A stretch of DNA of 26,044 bases from CAZYWA01 sp964650975 [NCBI: uncultured bacterium] (GCA_964650975.1 CAZYWA010000036.1:1-26044), one strand, 5' to 3'. Shown: positions 1 to 6,571, counted from the first letter of the stretch. Numbers and translations are program-made. Notes: generated from the sequence alone by a model not told the origin.

Positions 1-1
1 C

Positions 2-154
2 GAGCTGCTCGCGATCGATCGGGACACCGATCTCGAGATGACCACGGATGGGCAACGGCTGATCATCGAGCCGGTGCGTGAGCGCCGGCGGCGGGTTGCT
101 GCATCGGCCAAGCGCGTGATGGATGCTCACGACGAGACGTTGCGCAAGCTGGCC
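2..154 (+). pseudogene. AbrB/MazE-type antitoxin, C-terminal end, stop codon lost
   Basis: The window opens inside this gene, so its start is not visible. The translation reads LLAIDRDTDLEMTTDG, then RLIIEPV, and ends in a helix VMDAHDETLRKLA. This is the usual tail of AbrB/SpoVT-fold antitoxins that sit just upstream of doc toxins. Such antitoxins normally stop right after this helix, at the toxin start. Here no stop is present and the frame runs on to 358 through sequence belonging to the toxin in another frame, so the stop has probably been lost. The toxin downstream is also broken, which fits a relaxed toxin-antitoxin locus. Family assignment rests on the C-terminal pattern and on the neighbour; the DNA-binding N-terminus lies outside the window. 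Confidence 0.6.
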
Positions 155-156
155 AC

Positions 157-473
157 GTGGCCGGCGAGCCCGATTTCTTCACGATCGACGACGTCCTGCT
201 GCTGCACGAAACGCAGCTCGCGCGCTACGGAGGCGGTTCCGGCCTGCGCGATTCGCGCGCGCTCGATGCAGCGGTGGCGATGCCGCGAGCCACGTTCGAC
301 GGCGAGCTCCTGCACGCGGACATCTACACGATGGCGGCGCTGGTTTTCCTCGACGTGAAGGGGATCACCGGCGCGGATCCCGCAGGTCGGCTCCACGATG
401 CGATGATCGCGCTCGCAGAGCGGCGGTTAGACAAGCAGGCCTTGCGGACTTGCTGCGCGAGATGAGTGCGTAG
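157..473 (+). pseudogene. doc: Doc (death-on-curing) toxin, Fic motif deleted and 3' end frameshifted
   Basis: The frame from GTG 157 has the Doc pattern: FFTIDDVLLLHETQLARYGG, GLRDSRALDAAVAMPRATF and LHADIYTMAA. Doc proteins AMPylate or phosphorylate EF-Tu using an HPFxxGNKR-type motif about 10 residues after this MAA. Here MAA runs directly into LVFLDVKGI, the segment that normally follows that motif, so roughly 22-25 codons including the catalytic site are missing in frame. Near 438 a second lesion, apparently one lost base, shifts the end: the expected AGLADLLREMSA tail is read in another frame and stops at 473, while the GTG frame stops at 465. The product should be catalytically dead. 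It overlaps the antitoxin remnant, as intact modules do. Confidence 0.75.
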
Positions 474-512
474 TCGATGTCGGTTTCTTGGGCATCGGGC
501 GTGGGCACGTCG

Positions 513-791
513 CTGGCCGGCGGAAGCGCCGGCGTTGATGCCGATGTTCCAGCCGTGGGGTGGGTTGTCGCGGAAGCGGCGGAGGATCACGTCGCGCGCC
601 GTGGCGAGCGCAATGTCGATCGCTTGATGCTCGTCGTCGCTCGCGTCGAACCAGGTGGCGACGTGGCGCGTCGAGATGACGAGCGCGTGGCCGGGCGAGA
701 CCGGGTAGCCGTCCCAGAGGGCGTAGACGAGCGGTTCGGTGAAGACGCCGCGCGCGGCGTCGGGGGTGCAGAAGGGGCAGGGGTCGGTCAC
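513..791 (-). pseudogene. HIT-family protein, truncated before the histidine triad
   Basis: From GTG 791 the protein begins MTDPCPFC, then YALWDGYPVSPGHALVIS and, at residues 82-93, NIGINAGASAGQ. This is the N-terminal two thirds of a HIT-family nucleotide hydrolase/transferase (Ap4A-hydrolase-like), including the N-terminal CxFC motif. Intact members continue with PHxHxHxIPR. Here the similarity stops at residue 93 (position 513) and the frame runs on to 324 as unrelated Arg/Ala-rich sequence antisense to the Doc remnant. The catalytic histidines are absent. The break lies about 40 bp from the Doc stop, so one rearrangement may have joined two damaged genes. Confidence 0.65.
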
Positions 792-932
792 GGGTCGTCC
801 AAGTCGTCGCGCTCGCGCGCCACGAGCGTAGGCCAGGTTACTGGCGGCCTCGGCGATCGCGCGCCGATGCGGTGGGCCGCTCGCCGCCTGGGCCGACCGG
901 CTCGCGTGGTTTACATTTAGCCATCACCATAA

Positions 933-973
933 GTTACAACCAGCTGACAAATGCCGGTTACAAGCAGCTGACA
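933..973. repeat. Two 17-bp direct repeats at 24-bp spacing; possible IS21-family end remnant
   Basis: GTTACAACCAGCTGACA at 933-949 recurs with one mismatch as GTTACAAGCAGCTGACA at 957-973. On the other strand the block begins TGTCAGCTG. IS21-family insertion sequences commonly have termini that start with TGT and carry several copies of a short TGTCAGCTG-like repeat, so a solo transposon end is plausible. No istA or istB gene is visible nearby. The rest of the 300-bp gap between the HIT remnant and the HAD gene shows nothing recognisable. Confidence 0.45.
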
Positions 974-1101
974 CAGTGCGACCAATCACCGCGGATTGGG
1001 CCCAAATCGAGCCCGTTTCGCGCCGGATCCCCGCACGAATCGCGCTAGTCTGGGCGCCAAGCCGGACCGCCGCCCTTGCGCGCGGCCCGCACGGAGGCCG
1101 A

Positions 1102-1815
1102 ATGCCCGCCGAGACGCCGACGCCAGCGCAGTCCGTGGTCTTCCTCTTCGACGTCGACAACACGCTGCTCGACAACGATCGGGTGACCGACGATCTGCGC
1201 CGCCATCTGACGCGCGAGGTCGGGGTCGAGCGGCAGCGGCGCTACTGGGCGCTCTTCGAGGACATCCGGGTCGAGCTCGGGTACGCGGATTACCTGGGAG
1301 CCTTGCAGCGCTACCGGATCGAGTATCCGCGCGATCCGCACTTGCTGACGGTGTCGCGCTATCTCCTCGACTACCCGTTCGCGAACCGGCTCTATCCCAA
1401 TGCGCTCGACGCGGTCGAGCACGTGAAGCAGTGGGGCACGACGGTGATTCTCTCCGACGGCGACGTGGTGTTTCAGCCGCGCAAGGTCGAGCGCTCGGGA
1501 ATTCTCGAGGCGGTCGACGGCCGGGTGCTGATCTACGTCCACAAGGAGCAGGAGCTCGAGGATGTGGAGGCGCGCTTCCCGGCGGCGCACTACGTGATGA
1601 TCGACGACAAGCTGCGGTTGCTCTCCGCAATCAAGAAGGCGTGGGGACCGCGCGTCACCACGGTCTTCCCGCGCCAGGGGCACTACGCGCTGGATCCCGA
1701 GGTGCTGGCGAGCCATCCGCCGGCCGACGTGACGATCGAGCGCATCGGAGATCTGGTGACGCTGGATGCGGCGGCGCTCGGAGTCGTCACACCGGGGGCG
1801 AACGTCGCCCGGTGA
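1102..1815 (+). CDS. HAD-superfamily hydrolase
   Basis: This 237-residue protein carries all four HAD motifs. Motif I is [11 protein letters not shown] near residues 14-24 (nucleophile and acid/base Asp), motif II is VILSDGD (Ser), a motif III Lys is possible in the following RKVERSGI region, and motif IV is YVMIDDK (paired Asp). The helical cap between motifs I and II fits a phosphoglycolate-phosphatase or haloacid-dehalogenase-like small-molecule phosphatase; the substrate cannot be read from sequence. The frame is open upstream to 976, but ATG 1102 has a GGAGG five bases upstream and starts just before motif I. Its last 29 bp overlap the convergent DUF1328 gene. Confidence 0.85.
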   Translation: MPAETPTPAQSVVFLFDVDNTLLDNDRVTDDLRRHLTREVGVERQRRYWALFEDIRVELGYADYLGALQRYRIEYPRDPHLLTVSRYLLDYPFANRLYPNALDAVEHVKQWGTTVILSDGDVVFQPRKVERSGILEAVDGRVLIYVHKEQELEDVEARFPAAHYVMIDDKLRLLSAIKKAWGPRVTTVFPRQGHYALDPEVLASHPPADVTIERIGDLVTLDAAALGVVTPGANVAR

Positions 1816-1954
1816 TCAGGCCGACGATGAATACCACCAGGAACACGAAGAAGAGCACCCTGGCAATTCCCGCGGCCGTGCCGGCGATTCCGCCGAAGCC
1901 GAGCACCCCCGCGATGATGGCGATGATCAGAAACCACAACGACCAGTGGAGCAT
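1787..1954 (-). CDS. DUF1328 (YtjA-like) small membrane protein
   Basis: This 55-residue protein starts [22 protein letters not shown] and continues with [25 protein letters not shown]. This is the two-helix pattern of the DUF1328/YtjA family: a helix, a [13 protein letters not shown] turn, a second helix and a short basic tail. Members are inner-membrane proteins of unknown biochemical role, often next to CsbD-like genes. ATG 1954 has a GGAGG eight bases upstream. The gene is last in a run of four minus-strand small genes (3320 down to 1787) and overlaps the tail of the convergent HAD gene. I found no sigma-54 element in its 149-bp upstream gap. Confidence 0.88.
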   Translation of the reverse strand: MLHWSLWFLIIAIIAGVLGFGGIAGTAAGIARVLFFVFLVVFIVGLITGRRSPPV

Positions 1955-2059
1955 TGGGACCTCCGTTGTTCCTCGGGGGTCTGTTCCAGCCCCCGCCGCG
2001 AAAAGAGTGCGATTTGTTCGTTGTCGGGGCCCACACCCCTGAGTCGGCTCGCATGACTC

Positions 2060-2080
2060 GCCGCGCCCCTTGGGCGCGGC
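2060..2080 (-). terminator. GC-rich hairpin downstream of the CsbD gene
   Basis: GCCGCGCCC (2060-2068) and GGGCGCGGC (2072-2080) form a perfect 9-bp stem with a 3-nt loop, 24 bp past the CsbD stop. No T-run follows on the minus strand, so termination is inferred from position and stem strength only. Confidence 0.4.
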
Positions 2081-2103
2081 CTTTCGGGGACCGACTGCGC
2101 GCG

Positions 2104-2277
2104 TCAGCTCGGCTTGTCGAGCTTCTTCTTGATCTCGTCGACCAGCTTTCCGGCGGCGTCCTTCACCTCGCCGGCGGTCTGGTCTAGCTTGCCGTCGCGA
2201 CGCAGCTTGTCGTCGTCGGTCAGTACGCCCACGGCTTCCTTCACTCGTCCCGTGATCTTGTCGACTTCACCGCTCAT
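2104..2277 (-). CDS. CsbD family stress protein
   Basis: This 57-residue acidic/basic helical protein reads [51 protein letters not shown] in segments matching the CsbD family: an xKITGRxKEAxGxLTDDxxL half followed by a GKxDQxxGxxKD half. CsbD-like proteins are small, soluble and induced by general stress in many bacteria; their molecular role is not established. ATG 2277 follows a GGGAGAGA ribosome-binding site. It lies 41 bp downstream of the secreted-protein gene and is probably cotranscribed with it and the OmpA-like gene. Confidence 0.88.
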   Translation of the reverse strand: MSGEVDKITGRVKEAVGVLTDDDKLRRDGKLDQTAGEVKDAAGKLVDEIKKKLDKPS

Positions 2278-2318
2278 GGCTCTCTCCCGCGTGTCATTCG
2301 AGCTGGTTGGTTTTTCGG

Positions 2319-2651
2319 TTACTTGCCGTTGAAGTACTGGACGACGCCGTCACCGGCATCGCCGCGCTTCACCACGATCCACTCGGTCTCGGCCGGCGCG
2401 GTCCATCCTTGCTGGGTGGGCCCGCAATACCAGGCCACACGCTCGCTGCTGATCGTGATCGCGGTGGATTCCTTGTTCGGATCGAGCGTGTACTCCTGAC
2501 CGTTGACACCTTCGATCTTGAGCACGTGATCCTTGTCGCACTGGAACGCTTCCTCGGTGAGCTTGCCCGCGTGAGCGGCGGGCGCGGCCGCGAGCGCGGC
2601 CCCGATTCCGATCGCCAGCGCCGAGACGGTGGATGCGTGAAGGTTCTTCAT
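2319..2651 (-). CDS. Secreted hypothetical protein, 110 aa
   Basis: I do not recognise a family. Residues 1-28 form a signal peptide: MKNLH, a hydrophobic Ala/Ile core, then APAAHA with likely cleavage before GK. The mature part of about 82 residues contains two cysteines (C38 and C76), which could form one disulfide, and reads as a small beta-rich domain (VLKIEGVNGQEYTL, TAITISSERVAWYC, EWIVVKRGD). It is therefore probably periplasmic. Only 33 bp separate it from the OmpA-like gene upstream, so it is probably expressed from the sigma-54 promoter at 3392-3406. Confidence 0.75.
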   Translation of the reverse strand: MKNLHASTVSALAIGIGAALAAAPAAHAGKLTEEAFQCDKDHVLKIEGVNGQEYTLDPNKESTAITISSERVAWYCGPTQQGWTAPAETEWIVVKRGDAGDGVVQYFNGK

Positions 2652-2684
2652 GACGGGCTCCGTTGGATCCCTGGTTCGCTCGGT

Positions 2685-3320
2685 TCAGTGCACCTGCGGC
2701 GCGTGGAACACGATGACGGCCTTCATCGGGCCGCCCTTGTCGCGCAGGTAGTGGGCGGTTTCGGCGAGACGCGGCGTGTCGGCCTCGGCCGTCTTGAAGG
2801 CTTGCTTCACCTTGGCGTCGTCGCCGCCGAAGAACTGCGACAGCGCATTGGCCTGGTTCGCCATGTTGTAGGTCTCGACGTGGCTCGCGACGCCGTCGCT
2901 CTTGAGCAGCGCCTCGACCTTGTCGAGCCGGGCCTTGGCGAGCGCCGAATCGCCGTCGGTGAGCTTCGCCTCGTCGTTCACGGGCAGGGCCTTGTCCGAC
3001 CAGGCGGCGACGGTCACGCCGCCCCCCACCATGCCGGGATCGAAGCTCTTGATGAGCGCGGTCAGGCTGCGGGCGTCGCCGTCGCTGATCGAGCTCGAGC
3101 CCTTGGCGAAGTCGATGGTGAGGCTGCGTTTGTCGATCGCGTCGAACGCCATCGACTCCACCTTGGTCTCGGCCTTGTGAACGGCCCCCGCGGCGTCGTG
3201 GGTGATCGAATCGGCGGCGCGGACCCAGGATGAGGCGGAAAACGCGCCCACCGCGGCGGTCACGGCGATCAGGGTCGTGAGAATCGAGGATTTCGAATGG
3301 GTATGACGAATCAAACGCAT
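2685..3320 (-). CDS. OmpA-like periplasmic protein with signal peptide
   Basis: This 211-residue protein has an N-terminal signal sequence (MRLIRHTHSK, hydrophobic residues 12-30, cleavage near VRAAD). Residues 67-150 resemble the OmpA/MotB C-terminal fold: a strand SLTIDFAKGSSSIS, a helix DGDARSLTALIKSF, a strand VTVAAWSDKA in the place of the usual GHTD strand, then a helix ALAKARLDKVEALLKSDGV and a strand VETYNM. The peptidoglycan-binding Asp/Arg pair is only loosely kept, so cell-wall binding is uncertain. The frame is open to 3395, but ATG 3320 has TTGGAGG about seven bases upstream. A near-perfect sigma-54 promoter lies 72-86 bp upstream. It heads the operon with the 110-aa secreted protein and CsbD. 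Confidence 0.7.
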   Translation of the reverse strand: MRLIRHTHSKSSILTTLIAVTAAVGAFSASSWVRAADSITHDAAGAVHKAETKVESMAFDAIDKRSLTIDFAKGSSSISDGDARSLTALIKSFDPGMVGGGVTVAAWSDKALPVNDEAKLTDGDSALAKARLDKVEALLKSDGVASHVETYNMANQANALSQFFGGDDAKVKQAFKTAEADTPRLAETAHYLRDKGGPMKAVIVFHAPQVH

Positions 3321-3391
3321 CACGTGAGCCTCCAAATCGGTTTCATGAGGCGAAATGACTTCATGAACTGGCATTCCGAGTGGCCTCAAAC

Positions 3392-3406
3392 GCAACGGTC
3401 GTGCCA
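3392..3406 (-). promoter_or_regulatory. Sigma-54 promoter of the OmpA-like operon
   Basis: On the minus strand TGGCAC, five bases (GACCG), then TTGC gives a full match to the -24/-12 consensus with the required GG-N10-GC spacing. The expected start site, near 3380, leaves a 60-nt leader before ATG 3320. Confidence 0.8.
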
Positions 3407-3488
3407 GTCAGAAACAACGCTGGAATTGCTCACGATCGAAACGTTTCAGCTCGTCGCCGGGCCGCCAACGATCCGAGCCGCGGCGTGG

Positions 3489-3501
3489 TTTCTACAATCG
3501 G
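3489..3501. promoter_or_regulatory. Putative enhancer (activator) site, copy 1
   Basis: TTTCTACAATCGG lies 83 bp upstream of the sigma-54 promoter at 3392-3406. The same 13 bases recur at 15947-15959, and a one-mismatch copy is at 11675-11687, each near a sigma-54 element. The role as NtrC-type activator site is inferred from recurrence and position. Confidence 0.55.
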
Positions 3502-3558
3502 GCCCGGCGTGACCCGTGCTCGCCAGGGGTCGCGGATCGAGATCGTCGTGCGCGGTTT

Positions 3559-3646
3559 GGAGGCCGCGGTCCTCGCGGCCGCAGCGGCGCATCGTGATCC
3601 GGTCGGCCAGTCGAATGGCTGCGGACGCGAGGGACGGAGTCCCGGA
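3559..3646. repeat. REP-like inverted doublet D (degenerate)
   Basis: The left unit has foot GGAG (3559-3562), stem GGCCGCG/CGCGGCC sharing the last foot base, and loop GTCCT. The right unit at 3623-3642 begins GGACGCG, keeps the loop AGGGAC and closes imperfectly with GGAGTCC. It has the same plan as the doublet at 13188-13263 but more mutated. It lies in the 354-bp gap between the SRPBCC stop and the OmpA-like gene. Confidence 0.6.
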
Positions 3647-3674
3647 CCGCTTTCCGGCCTGGCGATCGATCCAG

Positions 3675-4136
3675 TTACTTCGTCGGTTCCGACGGATGCC
3701 CATCGTCCGACGCGTGGCGCGCTTCGATGAAGTGCTTGAACCGCAGCAAGTCCCCCTCGATCCGATCGGCGGCGCAGCTCAAGGTCTCGTCCTCGAAGGC
3801 CGCGAGCCGTCCCTGGTCGTAGACCGCGCGCAGCGAGACGCGGGTGCGGTTCGACTCGAGCCGCTCGAAGCGCACCTCGCTGGTGGTCTGGGCGCCTTGC
3901 GCGTTTCGCCAGCTGATGAGCCGGCACGGCTGCCGATCGCCGAGCACCGCCTCCCACTCGAGGCTGTGGCTGCCGGCGTCGACGATCCAGCGGAGCACCT
4001 TCCCTCCGTCGGCTCCGTTGCCTTCGACATGGCGGACGCCAGCCATGAAGTACGGGAACTCCTCGAAGTGGGTCCACTGGTCGTAGACGACGGTGACCGG
4101 AACCTCAACCTCGATCTGTCTCTCGATGTGAGCCAC
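3675..4136 (-). CDS. SRPBCC / polyketide-cyclase-like START-fold protein
   Basis: This 153-residue protein starts MAHIERQIEVEVPVTVVYDQWTHFEEFPYFM, the typical first strand and helices of the SRPBCC cyclase/dehydrase family. It continues with GKVLRWIVDAGSHSLEWEAVLGDRQP, CRLISWRN and RFERLESNRTRVSLRAVY, alternating strands, and a C-terminal helix RIEGDLLRFKHFIEAR. The fold makes a deep hydrophobic pocket for a lipid or aromatic ligand; the ligand is unknown. The start is GTG 4136 with AAGGAGG seven bases upstream. A perfect sigma-54 promoter sits at 4201-4215 and a stem-loop lies in the leader. It points away from the disordered-protein gene at 4519. Confidence 0.85.
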   Translation of the reverse strand: MAHIERQIEVEVPVTVVYDQWTHFEEFPYFMAGVRHVEGNGADGGKVLRWIVDAGSHSLEWEAVLGDRQPCRLISWRNAQGAQTTSEVRFERLESNRTRVSLRAVYDQGRLAAFEDETLSCAADRIEGDLLRFKHFIEARHASDDGHPSEPTK

Positions 4137-4157
4137 AGTGAGCCTCCTTGCGGATCT

Positions 4158-4179
4158 GCGGATCCGGAGTCGGATCCGC
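4158..4179 (-). promoter_or_regulatory. Stem-loop in the SRPBCC 5' leader
   Basis: GCGGATCCG (4158-4166) and CGGATCCGC (4171-4179) form a perfect 9-bp inverted repeat with a 4-nt loop. It lies between the predicted sigma-54 start site (about 4190) and the ribosome-binding site, so it would be near the 5' end of the mRNA. It may stabilise the message or affect translation; this is inference. Confidence 0.45.
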
Positions 4180-4200
4180 GCGGTTCACGAAGGCTCATCG

Positions 4201-4215
4201 GCAACTCCCGTGCCA
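4201..4215 (-). promoter_or_regulatory. Sigma-54 promoter of the SRPBCC gene
   Basis: On the minus strand TGGCAC, GGGAG, TTGC matches the consensus at every fixed base with GG-N10-GC spacing. The expected start near 4190 gives a 54-nt leader before GTG 4136. Confidence 0.8.
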
Positions 4216-4246
4216 ACGACTCGGGGAGCCTCGGCAGGTCTCGGCG

Positions 4247-4281
4247 CGCCCGATCGCGAGCGGTTTCCGATGGATCGGGCG
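4247..4281. promoter_or_regulatory. 9-bp dyad between divergent sigma-54 promoters
   Basis: CGCCCGATC (4247-4255) and GATCGGGCG (4273-4281) are perfect inverted repeats separated by 17 bp. The dyad begins 32 bp upstream of the SRPBCC sigma-54 promoter. It could be a regulator-binding site, but it differs from the TTTCTACA motif seen elsewhere. Confidence 0.3.
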
Positions 4282-4347
4282 TTCGCCCTTTCTTCCCTCG
4301 CGTTTCCCCTTTGGAGAATCCGGTTTGCACGATCCGGCAGTGAGCCA

Positions 4348-4400
4348 GCGCCGCCGTTGGCGGCGCAGTGCGAATCGCCCGGAATCTGGGCGATTTTTGT
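4348..4400 (+). terminator. Orphan intrinsic terminator preceded by a second hairpin
   Basis: AATCGCCC (4373-4380) pairs with GGGCGATT (4388-4395) over a 7-nt loop and is followed by TTT, the form of a rho-independent terminator reading on the plus strand. Just upstream, GCGCCGCC (4348-4355) and GGCGGCGC (4359-4366) form another perfect 8-bp hairpin. No plus-strand gene ends here: the upstream gene is on the minus strand, and the next plus gene starts at 4519. Confidence 0.55.
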
Positions 4401-4432
4401 TCGCTCATCGGGCGGGTACGGCGCTTCGCGAA

Positions 4433-4447
4433 TGGCATGCGCCGTGC
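4433..4447 (+). promoter_or_regulatory. Candidate sigma-54 promoter of the disordered-protein gene
   Basis: TGGCAT, GCGCC, GTGC keeps the invariant GG-N10-GC and most of the -24 box, but is weaker in the -12 box. The expected start near 4459 gives a 60-nt leader before GTG 4519. Confidence 0.45.
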
Positions 4448-4518
4448 GAAGTCGTGGGCGCAGGAAGTGAAACCGCAGTTTTTCTCTCATTCGCCGTAGG
4501 CGAACCAAGGAGATCACC

Positions 4519-4728
4519 GTGGACACGAACAAGGACAAGGACAAGAACAAGGGCGCCCAGCAGCAGAACCCGCAGCGCGAGCAGCCGCAGGAGCAGCAGC
4601 GGAACGAGCAGGGCGGCAACCGTCAGCCGGGACAGGGCGGGAACCCCGACGTCCGCCGTCAGGACGAGTCGCAGCGCGACGACCGTGGCGATCGCGATCG
4701 CCCGCAGACCTCGACCCACCGGACCTGA
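4519..4728 (+). CDS. Small intrinsically disordered Gln/Asp/Arg-rich protein
   Basis: This 69-residue protein is built almost entirely from K, D, N, Q, E, R, G and P (MDTNKDKDKNKG, QQQNPQREQPQEQQ, DRGDRDRPQTST), with no hydrophobic segment and no cysteine. I do not recognise a family. The composition resembles hydrophilin or desiccation-type proteins, which are very soluble and disordered; a stress-protective role is only an inference from composition and neighbours. The start is GTG 4519 with AAGGAGA a few bases upstream. A perfect 16-bp terminator hairpin follows the gene, supporting a real monocistronic unit. Confidence 0.65.
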   Translation: MDTNKDKDKNKGAQQQNPQREQPQEQQRNEQGGNRQPGQGGNPDVRRQDESQRDDRGDRDRPQTSTHRT

Positions 4729-4753
4729 GCACCTTCCTCGCTTGCTTCGTTGG

Positions 4754-4792
4754 GCGCGTGGGCCCGCGCAACCGATGCGCGGGCCCACGCGC
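4754..4792 (+). terminator. Strong terminator hairpin after the disordered-protein gene
   Basis: A 16-bp perfect inverted repeat, GCGCGTGGGCCCGCGC (4754-4769) with its complement at 4777-4792 and a 7-nt loop, is followed by ATTTC. Its location argues against any start for the metallopeptidase upstream of 4824. Confidence 0.7.
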
Positions 4793-4823
4793 ATTTCGGC
4801 GGCGGCCCGATCATGATCCGGAC

Positions 4824-5918
4824 ATGAAGACCTTCCACTGCGACCGCTGCGATCAGCTGGTGTTCTTCGAAAACTCGAAGTGCCTGCGCTGCGAGGCGGC
4901 GCTCGGTTACCGGCCGGGGACGGCGAAGCTCGAGTCGTTCGACGCCGACGGCGAGAACGCGAACGTGCGGCCGTGCGCGAACTACCGGCAGCACGGCGTC
5001 TGCAACTGGCTGGTCGACGCGGGCCAGCCCGCGGACGCACTGTGCGTCTCGTGCCAGCTCACACGCACCCTGCCGGATCTCGGCGTGCCCGGAAACAAGC
5101 AACGCTGGTTCCGGCTGGAGATCGCGAAGCGGCGGCTGCTCTACAGCTTGATGCGGCTCGGCTTGCCATTCGACCCGCGCGGCGGGCCGGAGGCGCCTGG
5201 TCTGGCGTTCGATTTTCTCGCCAGCTCGGCGCTTCCCGAAGGCCAGCGCGTTCACACCGGCCACGTGGGTGGCGTGATCACCATCGACGTCGCGGAGGCC
5301 GACGGCGACGAGCGGGAGCACCGGCGCGCCGAGCTCGGCGAGCCGTACCGCACGGTGCTCGGCCATCTGCGCCACGAGACCGGCCACTACTACTGGGAGT
5401 GGCTGAGCAACGACGCCGCGTGGACCGACTCGTTCCGCGCCGCGTTCGGCGACGAGCGCCAGGACTATGCCGCGAGCCTCGCGCGTCATTACCAGGAAGG
5501 TCCGCCAGCCGACTGGAGTGAGCGCCATCTCAGCGCTTACGCGAGTTGCCACCCGTGGGAGGACTGGGCCGAGACCTGGGCCCACTACCTCCACATGACC
5601 GACGTGCTGGAAACGGCCGCGGCCTGCGGGCTGGCGCTCGAGCCGGCGCGCCTCGACGAGCCGGACCTGAGCCTCGATCCACGGCGCGTGGCGCCGGGCT
5701 CGCGCTTCGAGACGCTGATCGAGAGCTGGTACCCGCTCACCTACGTCCTCAACAGCCTCAACCGAGGTCTGGGACAGCCGGATGCGTATCCATTCGTGCT
5801 GTCGCCGGGCGCGGTCGAGAAGCTGCGCTTCGTGCACGGCGCGCTCACGCAGCTGCGCGCGCGTGCATCCACACTCAACCCGGCTCTCGACGAGAGCCGT
5901 TCCGGAGATTCGCCATGA
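4824..5918 (+). CDS. Zinc-ribbon plus zinc metallopeptidase (Peptidase_Mx / DUF2248-like)
   Basis: This 364-residue protein opens with a zinc ribbon (C6, C9, C20, C23) and a second cysteine set (C51, C60, C74, C77). The peptidase centre is HETGH at 184-188, which supplies two zinc-ligand histidines and the catalytic Glu; an Asp/Glu-rich block HPWEDWAETWAHYLH near 243-257 probably gives the third ligand. There is no signal peptide, so it should be cytoplasmic. This matches the putative zinc-binding metallopeptidase family, whose substrates are unknown. The frame is open from 4758, but ATG 4824 begins exactly at the ribbon and follows a terminator. Its TGA overlaps the sodB start (ATGA), so the two are translationally coupled. 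Confidence 0.85.
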   Translation: MKTFHCDRCDQLVFFENSKCLRCEAALGYRPGTAKLESFDADGENANVRPCANYRQHGVCNWLVDAGQPADALCVSCQLTRTLPDLGVPGNKQRWFRLEIAKRRLLYSLMRLGLPFDPRGGPEAPGLAFDFLASSALPEGQRVHTGHVGGVITIDVAEADGDEREHRRAELGEPYRTVLGHLRHETGHYYWEWLSNDAAWTDSFRAAFGDERQDYAASLARHYQEGPPADWSERHLSAYASCHPWEDWAETWAHYLHMTDVLETAAACGLALEPARLDEPDLSLDPRRVAPGSRFETLIESWYPLTYVLNSLNRGLGQPDAYPFVLSPGAVEKLRFVHGALTQLRARASTLNPALDESRSGDSP

Positions 5919-6571
5919 GATTTCAGCTGAAACCACTTCCCTACGGCTTCGGAGCGCTCGAGCCGCATCTCTCGAGCGCGACGCTCGAAACCCACTACAC
6001 CAAGCACCATGCGGGCTACATGGAGAAGCTCGCCAAGGCGCTCGAGTCCTCGCCGATGGCGGCGCTCGACCTGGAGGAGATCGTGATGCGCTCGTCGAAG
6101 GACGCGGCGCAGGTCACGGTGTTTCACAACGCCGCGCAGGTGCTCAACCACGATCTCTACTGGGCGTCGATGACGCCGGGCGGCGGCGGCGTGCCGTCGG
6201 ACGCCGGGCTGCGCGCGGCGCTCGACGCGGCGTTCGGCTCGTTCGCCGAGTTTCGCGAGCAGTTCGTGAAGACGGCGGAGGACCTCTTCGGCTCGGGCTG
6301 GGTGTGGCTCGTCGCTCATCCGGAGAAGCCGGGCACCGTGGCGATCGAGGGGATGAAGGACGCCGACAACCCGATCCTCTCGGGGTCGCGCCCGTTGCTC
6401 GCGTGTGACGTGTGGGAGCACGCCTACTATCTCGATCACCGGAACGAGCGGAAGAAGTACGCCGAGCTCTTCGTCGATCGGCTGGTCGACTGGAAGCTCG
6501 CCGCGCGGCAGCTCGCGGCGCTGGCGTCCGCGCCGTCCCACGCCGAGGCGAGGATGGCGAAGAGCGCCTGA
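5915..6571 (+). CDS. sodB: Superoxide dismutase, Fe type
   Basis: This 218-residue protein has all metal ligands of the Fe/Mn superoxide dismutase family: H27 (ETHYTKHHAGY), H79 (HNAAQVLNHDLYW), D165 and H169 (CDVWEHAYYLDH). The glutamine Q75 in AAQVLNH is in the position typical of Fe enzymes; Mn enzymes usually carry Gly there and the Gln in the C-terminal domain. It dismutates superoxide to peroxide and oxygen. No signal peptide is present, so it is cytoplasmic. ATG 5915 overlaps the stop of the metallopeptidase by ATGA, which fixes the start. The C-terminus carries an extra Ala-rich tail (ALASAPSHAEARMAKSA). Confidence 0.93.
   Translation: MRFQLKPLPYGFGALEPHLSSATLETHYTKHHAGYMEKLAKALESSPMAALDLEEIVMRSSKDAAQVTVFHNAAQVLNHDLYWASMTPGGGGVPSDAGLRAALDAAFGSFAEFREQFVKTAEDLFGSGWVWLVAHPEKPGTVAIEGMKDADNPILSGSRPLLACDVWEHAYYLDHRNERKKYAELFVDRLVDWKLAARQLAALASAPSHAEARMAKSA

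Noticed and set aside
477-920. 147-codon plus frame opposite the HIT remnant
   Set aside because: Gly/Val/Arg-rich; the minus strand has the HIT pattern.
976-1101. N-terminal extension of the HAD hydrolase from 976
   Set aside because: It encodes a low-complexity Arg/Ala stretch and begins next to the transposon-like repeat; ATG 1102 has GGAGG and starts at the family boundary.
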